Source: Lycorma delicatula
Taxonomy: Eukaryota > Arthropoda > Insecta > Hemiptera > Fulgoridae
Direction: 5' to 3'
Length of the DNA: 64,000 nt
NCBI RefSeq assembly: GCF_047948215.1
Contig: NC_134456.1
Coordinates: 66,428,029 to 66,492,028 of the forward strand
Each line of letters starts with the position of its first letter. The stretch's first letter is position 1. Of the stretch, positions 25,557 through 39,866 are shown in pieces. Position numbers and translations under genes: made by a program. The notes under the pieces are model-generated. The model was not told the origin of the DNA. It saw only the letters and a program-made list of their open reading frames with translations, and searched no databases.

Positions 25557-28371
25557 ATGAAAAACATTAATCTTATCCTTGATTACTTATGTAGAAATTC
25601 TTCTTTTTCTAATAATATAATGAATATCTTTTTTATACGCTTCCATACTCCATACGAAAAAACCTCCTACGAACTGTACGACTTTACTCATTGCCTAAGA
25701 CATAAATATCGATTCCTGGTGATCTACACTCTCTCCTTGTTCTACAGGAGACGAATCTTTTCTACTCCAATCATGTGGTAATCCTTCATTTTGTATTTAA
25801 AAATAAATTCATGTTGGACATTTTCCGATCTGTTTTACACGTGGTTAGAAATAATCAAACTCATTTTAGTTTAATGATACGAGGTTTTTGACAGTTTCAT
25901 CTTACTGTGATGCCTTGTTATTGTATTTTGTAAATCATCTCTTAATTTGCCAATTACAATTCTAGTCTTTATGTACTATAAAAGGTTTAACATATTAATG
26001 ATACTACATTAACGATCCATCTGCACTTATCATATAAAAACCAATCGTAATATTAAAATAAACATTGCTCGGTTTGAGGTTTGAAAGCAAATTGATAACT
26101 AGGTTAGATAAGCTCTAGCAAACATTAATAATTCATCTTTAATCAGTGTTTTACTGCATCTTCTTTGAAAAAGATTTAAAACTAATTTTTGCATAATTAT
26201 AAGTTCATCACGGTACAAATTTCTTTATACACATAGATTTTCCTACGCTCCAATATGAATATTTCGTACCTTTCTTGTTTTGTAATTTTCTTTTTTTTTT
26301 GTAAAGATTACAATGAAAGATATACTATTTAATAACGTACATCCGTTTTGTAAAGTATACAAAAAAGAAAAACCTTTAAAAAGTAGGCTTGCCAACTAAG
26401 AAATATGTCCATACTATCTAGACGTGACTGCCCGTCACAGTATAAACGAATATCGGACAACGCGAGGAAGAATCGTTTAAGTTCTGCTGCACACTACTGA
26501 ATATACTAACACCGAATCACCCGCAAACGAAACTATCGGGGCGGTAGCCTGATAACCAGATACCCGAGGTCAAAGACCAAAGCTGCTACAGACGAGACCG
26601 CCGAGGTGATAACCCAGACCGAGACCAGCGAGTCCGCCGAGGCCAACGACCAGGATCGGTTTGAAGAGACTGCCGACGCCGAAGTCCTAGACCGGGACCG
26701 CCAAGACCGCCGAGGCTAAAACCCAGACCGAGACCGCTGTAACCGCCTTGGTCAAAGACCAGAAATAAGATGGCCGCTGCCAAGTCCTAGGCCGATAAAA
26801 CCGAGTCCGCCGAGTTCATAGACGAAGACTGAGACCCGCGTTACCGCTGAAAAATGGACTTTGATCAAAGCCTACAAGACAAACAGGTTATAAAAATCAG
26901 ACCTGTAGGTTTGTTTCCAGATAATAAGAGATGTCCTTGTGGCTGATAACGTAGGCTGATTAAGCGGTTTCCCAATAGAACGACAGATTTAATTGTGGCC
27001 AAAGATGACCAATAGCAGTCAAAGTGGCAAAACACTGATAGAATTACATGAAACAGTTAGCTATGCAAACAAATAGGATTTAGAGAAAATCGCCTAACCA
27101 GATTACCAATACGTTAACCTCCATTATTGCCGATAACTCGGCCTTTCATAAGGCAAAAAAAAATATTATTCGTAGAGGAACTCCTTTAAAGAGAGTTGTA
27201 TTTTATATTGCGCTTCCACTGCCGCCATTGACAATGCAAAACTGCGTTATAAGGAATTTTGTTGGCAGCAGTATTTGCAATCCCCCCCAAAACGAATATA
27301 CAGTGTGTAATTCAAAAATCCGCTGGTGCGCGATTTCGGTGTTTCAATGTAAATACCGAAAAATAATTATTATTTTACTTCGTTTCTTATCAAAATCTGA
27401 GGAAACATTCCTAGAAAACGCTTTAAAAATATTTTCGCACAATTATTAATTCATCGCGGTACATTTTCTTATGAATTTTTCCATTTTACTAAGTTCAAAT
27501 ACCTAAAATAATATTTTTTTTTAAAGAAATTTCGGTTGTTACTGTATTATATCGAAAGAAAAATTTATTTTTTATAACGTAACTTCCTTTCTTAACGCTG
27601 ACCTGTGGAACTTTCTATAGAAAAAACTTCATATTTTTCATTGTAGACCTGGTTATTATTTACCATTATTTTATGAAACATTTAATCTTTGCATGTAGCA
27701 GTGCAGGGAGAAGAAAGTGATCATAAAGTGAGGGCTTGCAATCTAACAAACAGTGTCCGTACAATAAAGACGAGATTAGCCAAACCTTTTGTAATCTGCA
27801 AACACCATATTACAAGTAACCGATACTATCGAGGCTATAGCTCCATACCCGGAAAACCGAGGTCTAAGACCAAAGCTGCTACAGACGAGACCGCCGAGGT
27901 CATAACCCAGACCGAGACCAGCGAGTCCGCCGAGGCCAACGACCAGGATCGGGTTCGAAGAGACCGCCGAGGCCGAAATCCCAGACCGGGACCGCCAAGA
28001 CCGCCGAGGCTAAAACCCAGACCGAGACCGCTGTAACGGCCTTGGTCAAAGACCAGAAATTAGAAGGCCGACGCCCAAGACCCAGACCGAAACCGACGAG
28101 TACGCCGACGTCATCGACGCTGACCGAGACCGCTGGGAACTAGACATTGACTTTGGCCTACTACTACACCGTGTTTTAAATTTGTGACCATAACATTCGT
28201 CTACAGGTATCCAAAGCGATAACGGTATAGCTGACCACCAACATTTATTACACCATTCCTGAATTCCCAGACAGATAAGATTGTGGCCAAACATGAAAAT
28301 TTGTATTATAAAAATGTACAAGTACAGGACTACTTCTTGTTTCTTCAGTAGGAAAAGTCATCATTAATTAA
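25557..28371 (+). repeat. Satellite unit 12, long (L, 2,815 bp)
   Basis: This is the third member of the second 7,157-bp higher-order repeat. It shares CGTAATATTAAAAT (near 26046) with unit 9. Its extra base comes from a longer T-run near 26290. A private CTTTAAAAATATT lies near 27421. The 3' end is b-type. Confidence 0.94.
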
Positions 28372-29895
28372 ATGAAAATCATTAATCTTGTCCTTGATTA
28401 CTTATGTAGAAATTCTTCTTTTTCTAATAATATAATGAATATCTTTTTTATACGCTTCCATACTCCATACGAAAAAACCTCCTACGAACACTACGACTTT
28501 ACTCATTGCCTGAGACATAACTGTCGATTCCTGGTGATCTACACTCCCTCCTTCTTCTACGGGTGACGAATCTTTTCTAATCCAATCATGTGGTAATCCT
28601 TCATTTTGTATTTAAAAATAAATTCATATTGGACATCTTCCGATCTGTTTTACACGTGGTTAGAAATAATCAAACTCATTTTAGTTTAATGATACGAGGT
28701 TTTTGACAGTTTCATCTTACTGTGATGCCTTGTTATTATATTTTGTAAATCATCTCCTTATTTGCCAATTACAATTCTAGTCTTTATGTACTATAACAGG
28801 TTTAACATGTTAATAATACTACATTAGCGAACCCTTTGAACTTATCATATAAAAACCAATCTTAATTTTAAAATAAACATTGCTCGGTTTGAGGTTTGAA
28901 AGCAAATTGATAACTAGGTTAGATAAGCACTAGCAAACATTAATAATTCATCTTTAATCAGTGTTTTACTGCATCTCCTTTGAAAAAGATTTAAAACTAA
29001 TTTATGCATAATTATAAGTTCATCACGGTACAAATTTCTTATTACACATAGATTTTCCTACGCTCCAATATGAATATTTCGTACCTTTCTTGTTTTGTAA
29101 TTTTCTTTTTTTTTGTAACGATTACAATGAAAGATATACTATTTAATAACGTACATCCGTTTTGTAAAGTATACAAAAAAGAGCAACCTTTAAAAAGTAG
29201 GCTTGCCAACTAAGAAATATGTCCATACTATCTAGACGTGACTGCCCGTCACAGTATAAACGAATATCGGACAACGCTAGGAAGAATCGTTTAAGTTCTG
29301 CTGCACACTACTGAATATACTAACACCGAATCACCCGCAAACGAAACTATCGGGGCGGTAGCCTGATAACCAGATACCCGAGGTCAAAGACCAAAGCTGC
29401 TACAGACGAGACCGCCGAGGTGATAACCCAGACCGAGACCAGCGAGTCCGCCGAGGGCAACGACCAGGATCGGTTTGAAGAGACCGCCGAAGCCGAAGTC
29501 ACAGACCGGGACCGCCAAGACCGCCGAGGCTAAAACCCAGACCGAGACCGCTGTAACGGCCTTGGTGAAAGACCAGAAATTAGATGGCCGACGCCCAAGA
29601 CCCAGACCGAAACCGACGAGTACGCCGACGTCAACGACGCTGACCGAGACCGATGGGAACTAGACATTGACTTTGGCCTACTACTACACCGTGTTTTAAA
29701 TTTGTGACCATAACATTCGTCTACAGGTATCCAAAGCGATAACGGTATAGCTGACCACCAACATTTAATACACCATCCTTCAATTCCCAGACAGATAAGA
29801 TTGTGGCCAAACATGAAAAGTTTGTATTATAAAAATGTACAAGTACAGGACTCCTTCTTCTTGTTTCTTCAATAGGAAAAGTCATCATTAATTAA
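28372..29895 (+). repeat. Satellite unit 13, short (S, 1,524 bp)
   Basis: This b-type S unit is the first member of the 4,338-bp higher-order repeat. It carries ACAACGCTAGGAAG near 29272 (others CGCGAGGAAG), shared only with unit 15, 4,338 bp away. Confidence 0.94.
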
Positions 29896-32709
29896 ATGAA
29901 AAACATTAATCTTATCCTTGATTACTTATGTAGAAATTCTTCTTTTTCTAATAATATAATGAATATCTTTTTTATACGCTTCCATACTCCATACGAAAAA
30001 ACCTCCTACGAACTGTACGACTTTACTCATTGCCTAAGACATAAATATCGATTCCTGGTGATCTACACTCTCTCCTTGTTCTACAGGAGACGAATCTTTT
30101 CTACTCCAATCATGTGGTAATCCTTCATTTTGTATTTAAAAATAAATTCATGTTGGACATTTTCCGATCTGTTTTACACGTGGTTAGAAATAATCAAACT
30201 CATTTTAGTTTAATGATACGAGGTTTTTGACAGTTTCATCTTACTGTGATGCCTTGTTATTGTATTTTGTAAATCATCTCTTAATTTGCCAATTACAATT
30301 CTAGTCTTTATGTACTATAAAAGGTTTAACATATTAATGATACTACATTAACGATCCATCTGCACTTATCATATAAAAACCAATCGTAATTTTAAAATAA
30401 ACATTGCTCGGTTTGAGGTTTGAAAGCAAATTGATAACTAGGTTAGATAAGCTCTAGCAAACATTAATAATTCATCTTTAATCAGTGTTTTACTGCATCT
30501 TCTTTGAAAAAGATTTAAAACTAATTTTTGCATAATTATAAGTTCATCACGGTACAAATTTCTTTATACACATAGATTTTCCTACGCTCCAATATGAATA
30601 TTTCGTACCTTTCTTGTTTTGTAATTTTCTTTTTTTTTGTAAAGATTACAATGAAAGATATACTATTTAATAACGTACATCCGTTTTGTAAAGTATACAA
30701 AAAAGAAAAACCTTTAAAAAGTAGGCTTGCCAACTAAGAAATATGTCCATACTATCTAGACGTGACTGCCCGTCACAGTATAAACGAATATCGGACAACG
30801 CGAGGAAGAATCGTTTAAGTTCTGCTGCACACTACTGAATATACTAACACCGAATCACCCGCAAACGAAACTATCGGGGCGGTAGCCTGATAACCAGATA
30901 CCCGAGGTCAAAGACCAAAGCTGCTACAGACGAGACCGCCGAGGTGATAACCCAGACCGAGACCAGCGAGTCCGCCGAGGCCAACGACCAGGATCGGTTT
31001 GAAGAGACTGCCGACGCCGAAGTCCTAGACCGGGACCGCCAAGACCGCCGAGGCTAAAACCCAGACCGAGACCGCTGTAACCGCCTTGGTCAAAGACCAG
31101 AAATAAGATGGCCGCTGCCAAGTCCTAGGCCGATAAAACCGATTCCGCCGAGTTCATAGACGAAGACTGAGACCCGCGTTACCGCTGAAAAATGGACTTT
31201 GATCAAAGCCTACAAGACAAACAGGTTATAAAAATCAGACCTGTAGGTTTGTTTCCAGATAATAAGAGATGTCCTTGTGGCTGATAACGTAGGCTGATTA
31301 AGCGGTTTCCCAATAGAACGACAGATTTAATTGTGGCCAAAGATGACCAATAGCAGTCAAAGTGGCAAAACACTGATAGAATTACATGAAACAGTTAGCT
31401 ATGCAAACAAATAGGATTTAGAGAAAATCGCCTAACCAGATTACCAATACGTTAACCTCCATTATTGCCGATAACTCGGCCTTTCATAAGGCAAAAAAAA
31501 ATATTATTCGTAGAGGAACTCCTTTAAAGAGAGTTGTATTTTATATTGCGCTTCCACTGCCGCCATTGACAATGCAAAACTGCGTTATAAGGAATTTTGT
31601 TGGCAGCAGTATTTGCAATCCCCCCCAAAACGAATATACAGTGTGTAATTCAAAAATCCGCTGGTGCGCGATTTCGGTGTTTCAATGTAAATACCGAAAA
31701 ATAATTATTATTTTACTTCGTTTCTTATCAAAATCTGAGGAAACATTCCTAGAAAACGCTTTGAAAATATTTTCGCACAATTATTAATTCATTGCGGTAC
31801 ATTTTCTTATGAATTTTTCCATTTTACTAAGTTCAAATACCTAAAATAATATTTTTTTTTAAAGTAATTTCGGTTGTTACTGTATTATATCGAAAGAAAA
31901 ATTTATTTTTTATAACGTAACTTCCTTTCTTAACGCTGACCTGTGGAACTTTCTATAGAAAAAACTTCATATTTTTCATTGTAGACCTGGTTATTATTTA
32001 CCATTATTTTATGAAACATTTAATCTTTGCATGTAGCAGTGCAGGGAGAAGAAAGTGATCATAAAGTGAGGGCTTGCAATCTAACAAACAGTGTCCGTAC
32101 AATAAAGACGAGATTAGCCAAACCTTTTGTAATCTGCAAACACCATATTACAAGTAACCGATACTATCGAGGCTATAGCTCCATACCCGGAAAACCGAGG
32201 TCTAAGACCAAAGCTGCTACAGACGAGACCGCCGAGGTCATAACCCAGACCGAGACCAGCGAGTCCGCCGAGGCCAACGACCAGGATCGGGTTCGAAGAG
32301 ACCGCCGAGGCCGAAATCCCAGACCGGGACCGCCAAGACCGCCGAGGCTAAAACCCAGACCGAGACCGCTGTAACGGCCTTGGTCAAAGACCAGAAATTA
32401 GAAGGCCGACGCCCAAGACCCAGACCGAAACCGACGAGTACGCCGACGTCATCGACGCTGACCGAGACCGCTGGGAACTAGACATTGACTTTGGCCTACT
32501 ACTACACCGTGTTTTAAATTTGTGACCATAACATTCGTCTACAGGTATCCAAAGCGATAACGGTATAGCTGACCACCAACATTTATTACACCATTCCTGA
32601 ATTCCCAGACAGATAAGATTGTGGCCAAACATGAAAATTTGTATTATAAAAATGTACAAGTACAGGACTACTTCTTGTTTCTTCAGTAGGAAAAGTCATC
32701 ATTAATTAA
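29896..32709 (+). repeat. Satellite unit 14, long (L, 2,814 bp)
   Basis: This a-type L unit has a b-type 3' end. It shares AAACCGATTCCGCCGAG (near 31137) with unit 11. It has a private AAAGTAATTTCGG near 31861 and TCATTGCGGTAC near 31789. Confidence 0.94.
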
Positions 32710-34233
32710 ATGAAAATCATTAATCTTGTCCTTGATTACTTATGTAGAAATTCTTCTTTTTCTAATAATATAATGAATATCTTTTTTATACGCTTCCATA
32801 CTCCATACGAAAAAACCTCCTACGAACACTACGACTTTACTCATTGCCTGAGACATAACTGTCGATTCCTGGTGATCTACACTCCCTCCTTCTTCTACGG
32901 GTGACGAATCTTTTCTAATCCAATCATGTGGTAATCCTTCATTTTGTATTTAAAAATAAATTCATATTGGACATCTTCCGATCTGTTTTACACGTGGTTA
33001 GAAATAATCAAACTCATTTTAGTTTAATGATACGAGGTTTTTGACAGTTTCATCTTACTGTGATGCCTTGTTATTATATTTTGTAAATCATCTCCTTATT
33101 TGCCAATTACAATTCTAGTCTTTATGTACTATAACAGGTTTAACATGTTAATAATACTACATTAGCGAACCCTTTGAACTTATCATATAAAAACCAATCT
33201 TAATTTTAAAATAAACATTGCTCGGTTTGAGGTTTGAAAGCAAATTGATAACTAGGTTAGATAAGCACTAGCAAACATTAATAATTCATCTTTAATCAGT
33301 GTTTTACTGCATCTCCTTTGAAAAAGATTTAAAACTAATTTATGCATAATTATAAGTTCATCACGGTACAAATTTCTTATTACACATAGATTTTCCTACG
33401 CTCCAATATGAATATTTCGTACCTTTCTTGTTTTGTAATTTTCTTTTTTTTTGTAACGATTACAATGAAAGATATACTATTTAATAACGTACATCCGTTT
33501 TGTAAAGTATACAAAAAAGAGCAACCTTTAAAAAGTAGGCTTGCCAACTAAGAAATATGTCCATACTATCTAGACGTGACTGCCCGTCACAGTATAAACG
33601 AATATCGGACAACGCTAGGAAGAATCGTTTAAGTTCTGCTGCACACTACTGAATATACTAACACCGAATCACCCGCAAACGAAACTATCGGGGCGGTAGC
33701 CTGATAACCAGATACCCGAGGTCAAAGACCAAAGCTGCTACAGACGAGACCGCCGAGGTGATAACCCAGACCGAGACCAGCGAGTCCGCCGAGGGCAACG
33801 ACCAGGATCGGTTTGAAGAGACCGCCGAAGCCGAAGTCACAGACCGGGACCGCCAAGACCGCCGAGGCTAAAACCCAGACCGAGACCGCTGTAACGGCCT
33901 TGGTGAAAGACCAGAAATTAGATGGCCGACGCCCAAGACCCAGACCGAAACCGACGAGTACGCCGACGTCAACGACGCTGACCGAGACCGATGGGAACTA
34001 GACATTGACTTTGGCCTACTACTACACCGTGTTTTAAATTTGTGACCATAACATTCGTCTACAGGTATCCAAAGCGATAACGGTATAGCTGACCACCAAC
34101 ATTTAATACACCATCCTTCAATTCCCAGACAGATAAGATTGTGGCCAAACATGAAAAGTTTGTATTATAAAAATGTACAAGTACAGGACTCCTTCTTCTT
34201 GTTTCTTCAATAGGAAAAGTCATCATTAATTAA
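32710..34233 (+). repeat. Satellite unit 15, short (S, 1,524 bp)
   Basis: This b-type S unit is the positional and sequence counterpart of unit 13 (both have CGCTAGGAAG; here near 33612). It opens the second 4,338-bp higher-order repeat. Confidence 0.94.
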
Positions 34234-37047
34234 ATGAAAAACATTAATCTTATCCTTGATTACTTATGTAGAAATTCTTCTTTTTCTAATAATATAATGA
34301 ATATCTTTTTTATACGCTTCCATACTCCATACGAAAAAACCTCCTACGAACTGTACGACTTTACTCATTGCCTAAGACATAAATATCGATTCCTGGTGAT
34401 CTACACTCTCTCCTTGTTCTACAGGAGACGAATCTTTTCTACTCCAATCATGTGGTAATCCTTCATTTTGTATTTAAAAATAAATTCATGTTGGACATTT
34501 TCCGATCTGTTTTACACGTGGTTAGAAATAATCAAACTCATTTTAGTTTAATGATACGAGGTTTTTGACAGTTTCATCTTACTGTGATGCCTTGTTATTG
34601 TATTTTGTAAATCATCTCTTAATTTGCCAATTACAATTCTAGTCTTTATGTACTATAAAAGGTTTAACATATTAATGATACTACATTAACGATCCATCTG
34701 CACTTATCATATAAAAACCAATCGTAATTTTACAATAAACATTGCTCGGTTTGAGGTTTGAAAGCAAATTGATAACTAGGTTAGATAAGCTCTAGCAAAC
34801 ATTAATAATTCATCTTTAATCAGTGTTTTACTGCATCTTCTTTGAAAAAGATTTAAAACTAATTTTTGCATAATTATAAGTTCATCACGGTACAAATTTC
34901 TTTATACACATAGATTTTCCTACGCTCCAATATGAATATTTCGTACCTTTCTTGTTTTGTAATTTTCTTTTTTTTTGTAAAGATTACAATGAAAGATATA
35001 CTATTTAATAACGTACATCCGTTTTGTAAAGTATACAAAAAAGAAAAACCTTTAAAAAGTAGGCTTGCCAACTAAGAAATATGTCCATACTATCTAGACG
35101 TGACTGCCCGTCACAGTATAAACGAATATCGGACAACGCGAGGAAGAATCGTTTAAGTTCTGCTGCACACTACTGAATATACTAACACCGAATCACCCGC
35201 AAACGAAACTATCGGGGCGGTAGCCTGATAACCAGATACCCGAGGTCAAAGACCAAAGCTGCTACAGACGAGACCGCCGAGGTGATAACCCAGACCGAGA
35301 CCAGCGAGTCCGCCGAGGCCAACGACCAGGATCGGTTTGAAGAGACTGCCGACGCCGAAGTCCTAGACCGGGACCGCCAAGACCGCCGAGGCTAAAACCC
35401 AGACCGAGACCGCTGTAACCGCCTTGGTCAAAGACCAGAAATAAGATGGCCGCTGCCAAGTCCTAGGCCGATAAAACCGAGTCCGCCGAGTTCATAGACG
35501 AAGACTGAGACCCGCGTTACCGCTGAAAAATGGACTTTGATCAAAGCCTACAAGACAAACAGGTTATAAAAATCAGACCTGTAGGTTTGTTTCCAGATAA
35601 TAAGAGATGTCCTTGTGGCTGATAACGTAGGCTGATTAAGCGGTTTCCCAATAGAACGACAGATTTAATTGTGGCCAAAGATGACCAATAGCAGTCAAAG
35701 TGGCAAAACACTGATAGAATTACATGAAACAGTTAGCTATGCAAACAAATAGGATTTAGAGAAAATCGCCTAACCAGATTACCAATACGTTAACCTCCAT
35801 TATTGCCGATAACTCGGCCTTTCATAAGGCAAAAAAAAATATTATTCGTAGAGGAACTCCTTTAAAGAGAGTTGTATTTTATATTGCGCTTCCACTGCCG
35901 CCATTGACAATGCAAAACTGCGTTATAAGGAATTTTGTTGGCAGCAGTATTTGCAATCCCCCCCAAAACGAATATACAGTGTGTAATTCAAAAATCCGCT
36001 GGTGCGCGATTTCGGTGTTTCAATGTAAATACCGAAAAATAATTATTATTTTACTTCGTTTCTTATCAAAATCTGAGGAAACATTCCTAGAAAACGCTTT
36101 GAAAATATTTTCGCACAATTATTAATTCATCGCGGTACATTTTCTTATGAATTTTTCCATTTTACTAAGTTCAAATACCTAAAATAATATTTTTTTTAAA
36201 AGAAATTTCGGTTGTTACTGTATTATATCGAAAGAAAAATTTATTTTTTATAACGTAACTTCCTTTCTTAACGCTGACCTGTGGAACTTTCTATTGAAAA
36301 AACTTCATATTTTTCATTGTAGACCTGGTTATTATTTACCATTATTTTATGAAACATTTAATCTTTGCATGTAGCAGTGCAGGGAGAAGAAAGTGATCAT
36401 AAAGTGAGGGCTTGCAATCTAACAAACAGTGTCCGTACAATAAAGACGAGATTAGCCAAACCTTTTGTAATCTGCAAACACCATAATACAAGTAACCGAT
36501 ACTATCGAGGCTATAGCTCCATACCCGGAAAACCGAGGTCTAAGACCAAAGCTGCTACAGACGAGACCGCCGAGGTCATAACCCAGACCGAGACCAGCGA
36601 GTCCGCCGAGGCCAACGACCAGGATCGGGTTCGAAGAGACCGCCGAGGCCGAAATCCCAGACCGGGACCGCCAAGACCGCCGAGGCTAAAACCCAGACCG
36701 AGACCGCTGTAACGGCCTTGGTCAAAGACCAGAAATTAGAAGGCCGACGCCCAAGACCCAGACCGAAACCGACGAGTACGCCGACGTCATCGACGCTGAC
36801 CGAGACCGCTGGGAACTAGACATTGACTTTGGCCTACTACTACACCGTGTTTTAAATTTGTGACCATAACATACGTCTACAGGTATCCAAAGCGATAACG
36901 GTATAGCTGACCACCAACATTTATTACACCATTCCTGAATTCCCAGACAGATAAGATTGTGGCCAAACATGAAAATTTGTATTATAAAAATGTACAAGTA
37001 CAGGACTACTTCTTGTTTCTTCAGTAGGAAAAGTCATCATTAATTAA
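34234..37047 (+). repeat. Satellite unit 16, long (L, 2,814 bp)
   Basis: This a-type L unit has a b-type 3' end. Private changes include TTTTACAATAAAC near 34727, CTATTGAAAAAAC near 36290 and CCATAATACAAG near 36481. Confidence 0.94.
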
Positions 37048-39866
37048 ATGAAAATCATTAATCTTGTCCTTGATTACTTATGTAGAAATTCTTCTTTTTC
37101 TAATAATATAATGAATATCTTTTTTATACGCTTCCATACTCCATACGAAAAAACCTCCTACGAACACTACGACTTTACTCATTGCCTGAGACATAACTGT
37201 CGATTCCTGGTGATCTACACTCCCTCCTTCTTCTACGGGTGACGAATCTTTTCTAATCCAATCATGTGGTAATCCTTCATTTTGTATTTAAAAATATATT
37301 CATATTGGACATCTTCCGATCTGTTTTACACGTGGTTAGAAATAATCAAACTCATTTTAGTTTAATGATACGAGGTTTTTGACAGTTTCATCTTACTGTG
37401 ATGCCTTGTTATTATATTTTGTAAATCATCTCCTTATTTGCCAATTACAATTCTAGTCTTTATGTACTATAACAGGTTTAACATATTAATAATACTACAT
37501 TAGCGAACCCTTTGAACTTATCATATAAAAACCAATCTTAATTTTAAAATAAACATTGCTCGGTTTGAGGTTTGAAAGCAAATTGATAACTAGGTTAGAT
37601 AAGCACTAGCAAACATTAATAATTCATCTTTAATCAGTGTTTTACTGCATCTCCTTTGAAAAAGATTTAAAACTAATTTATGCATAATTATAAGTTCATC
37701 ACGGTACAAATTTCTTATTACACATAGATTTTCCTACGCTCCAATATGAATATTTCGTACCTTTCTTGTTTTGTAATTTTTTTTTTTTTTGTAACGATTA
37801 CAATGAAAGAAATACTTATTTAATAACGTACATCCGTTTTGTAAAGTATACAAAAATGAGCAACCTTTAAAAAGTAGGCTTGCCAACTAAGAAATTTGTC
37901 CATACTATCTAGACGTGACTGCCCGTCACAGTATAAACGAATATCGGACAACGCGAGGAAGAATCGTTTAAGTTCTGCTGCACACTACTGAATATACTAA
38001 CACCGAACCACCCGTAAACGAAACTATCAGGGCGGTAGCCTGATACCCAGAAACCCGAGGTCAAAGACCAAAGCTGCTACAGACGAGACCGCCGAGGTGA
38101 TAACCCAGACCGAGACCAGCGAGTCCGCCGAGGCCAACGACCAGGATCGGTTTGAAGAGACCGCCGAAGCCGAAGTCCCAGACCGGGACCGCCAAGACCG
38201 CCGAGGCTAAAACCCAGACCGAGACCGCTGTAACCGCCTTGGTCAAAGACCAGAAATTAGATGGCCGCTGCCAAGTCCTAGGCCGATAAAGCCGAGTCCG
38301 CCGAGTTCATAGACGAAGACCGAGACCGGCGTTACCGCTGAAAAATGGACTTTGATCAAAGCCTACAAGACAAACAGGTTATAAAAATCTGACCTGAAGG
38401 TTTGTTTCCAGATAATAAGAGATGTCCTTGTGGCTGATAACGTAGGCTGATTACGCGGTTTCCCAATAGAACGACAGATTTAATTGTGGGCAAAGATGAC
38501 CAATAGCAGTCAAAGTGGCAAAACACTGATAGAATTACATGAAACAGTTAGCTATGCAAACAAATAGGATTTAGAGAAAATCGCCTAACCAGATTACCAA
38601 TACGTTAACCTCCATTATTGCCGTAAACTCGGCCTTTCATAAGGCAAAAAAAAATATTATTCGTAGAGGAAATTGTTTAAAGAGAGTTGTATTTTTTATT
38701 GCGCTTCCACTGCCGCCATTGACAATGCAAAACTGCGTTATAAGGAATTTTGTTGGCAGCAGTATTTGCAATCCCCCCCAAAACGAATATACAGTGTGTA
38801 ATTCAAAAATCCGCTGGTGCGCGATTTCGGTGTTTCAATGTAAATACCGAAAAATAATTATTATTTTACTTCGTTTCTTATCAAAATCTGAGGAAACATT
38901 CCTAGAAAACGCTTTGAAAATATTTTCGCACAATTATTAATTCATCGCGGTACATTTTCTTATGAATCTTTCCATTTTACTAAGTTCAAATACCTAAAAT
39001 AATATTTTTTTTTTAAGAAATTTCGATTGTTCCTATATTATATCGAAAGAAAAATTTATTTTTTATAACGTAACTTCCTTTCTTAACGCTGACCTGTGGA
39101 ACTTTCTATAGAAAAAACTTCATAATTTTCATTGTAGACCTGGTTATTATTTACCATTATTTTATGAAACATTTAATCTTTGCATGTAGCAGTGCAGGGA
39201 GAAGAAAGTGATCATAAAGTGAGGGCTTGCAATCTAACAAAGAGTGTCCGTACAATAAAGACGAGATTAGCCAAACCTTTTGTAATCTGCAAACACCATA
39301 TTACAAGTAACCGATACTATCGAGGCTATAGCTTCATACCCGGAAAACCGAGGTCTAAGACCAAAGCTGCTACAGACGAGACCGCCGAGGTCGTAACCCA
39401 GACCGAGACCAGCGAGTCCGCCGAGGCCAACGACCAGGATCGGGTTCCAAGAGACCGCCGAGGCCGAAGTCCCAGACCGGGACCGCCAAGACCGCCGAGG
39501 CTAAAACCCAGACCGAGACCGCTGTAACGGCCTTGGTCAAAGACCAGAAATTAGAAGGCCGACGCCCAAGACCCAGACCGAAACCGACGAGTACGCCGAC
39601 GTCATCGACGCTGACCGAGACCGCTGGGAACTAGACATTGGCTTTGGCCTACTACTACACCGTGTTTTAAATTTGTGACCATAAGATTGGTCTACAATTA
39701 TCCAAAGCGATAACGGTATAGCTGACCACCAACATTTAATACACCATCCCTCAATTCCCAGACAGATAAGATTGTAGCCAAACATAAAAAGTTTGTATTA
39801 TAAAAATGTACAAGTACAGGACTCCTTCTTCTTGTTTCTGCAATAGGAAAAGTCATCATTAATTAA
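37048..39866 (+). repeat. Satellite unit 17, long (L, 2,819 bp), edge-diverged
   Basis: This is the only b-type anchor followed by a long rather than a short unit. It carries many private changes, for example GACCTGAAGGTTT near 38391, GATTACGCGG near 38449, AAATTGTTTAAAG near 38670 and TTTCGATTGTTCCTATATT near 39023. Block 1 (about 38053-38340) is mosaic: an S-like left part (GACCGCCGAAGCCGAAGTCCC) and a block-1 right part. The 3' end is a-type. Confidence 0.93.
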
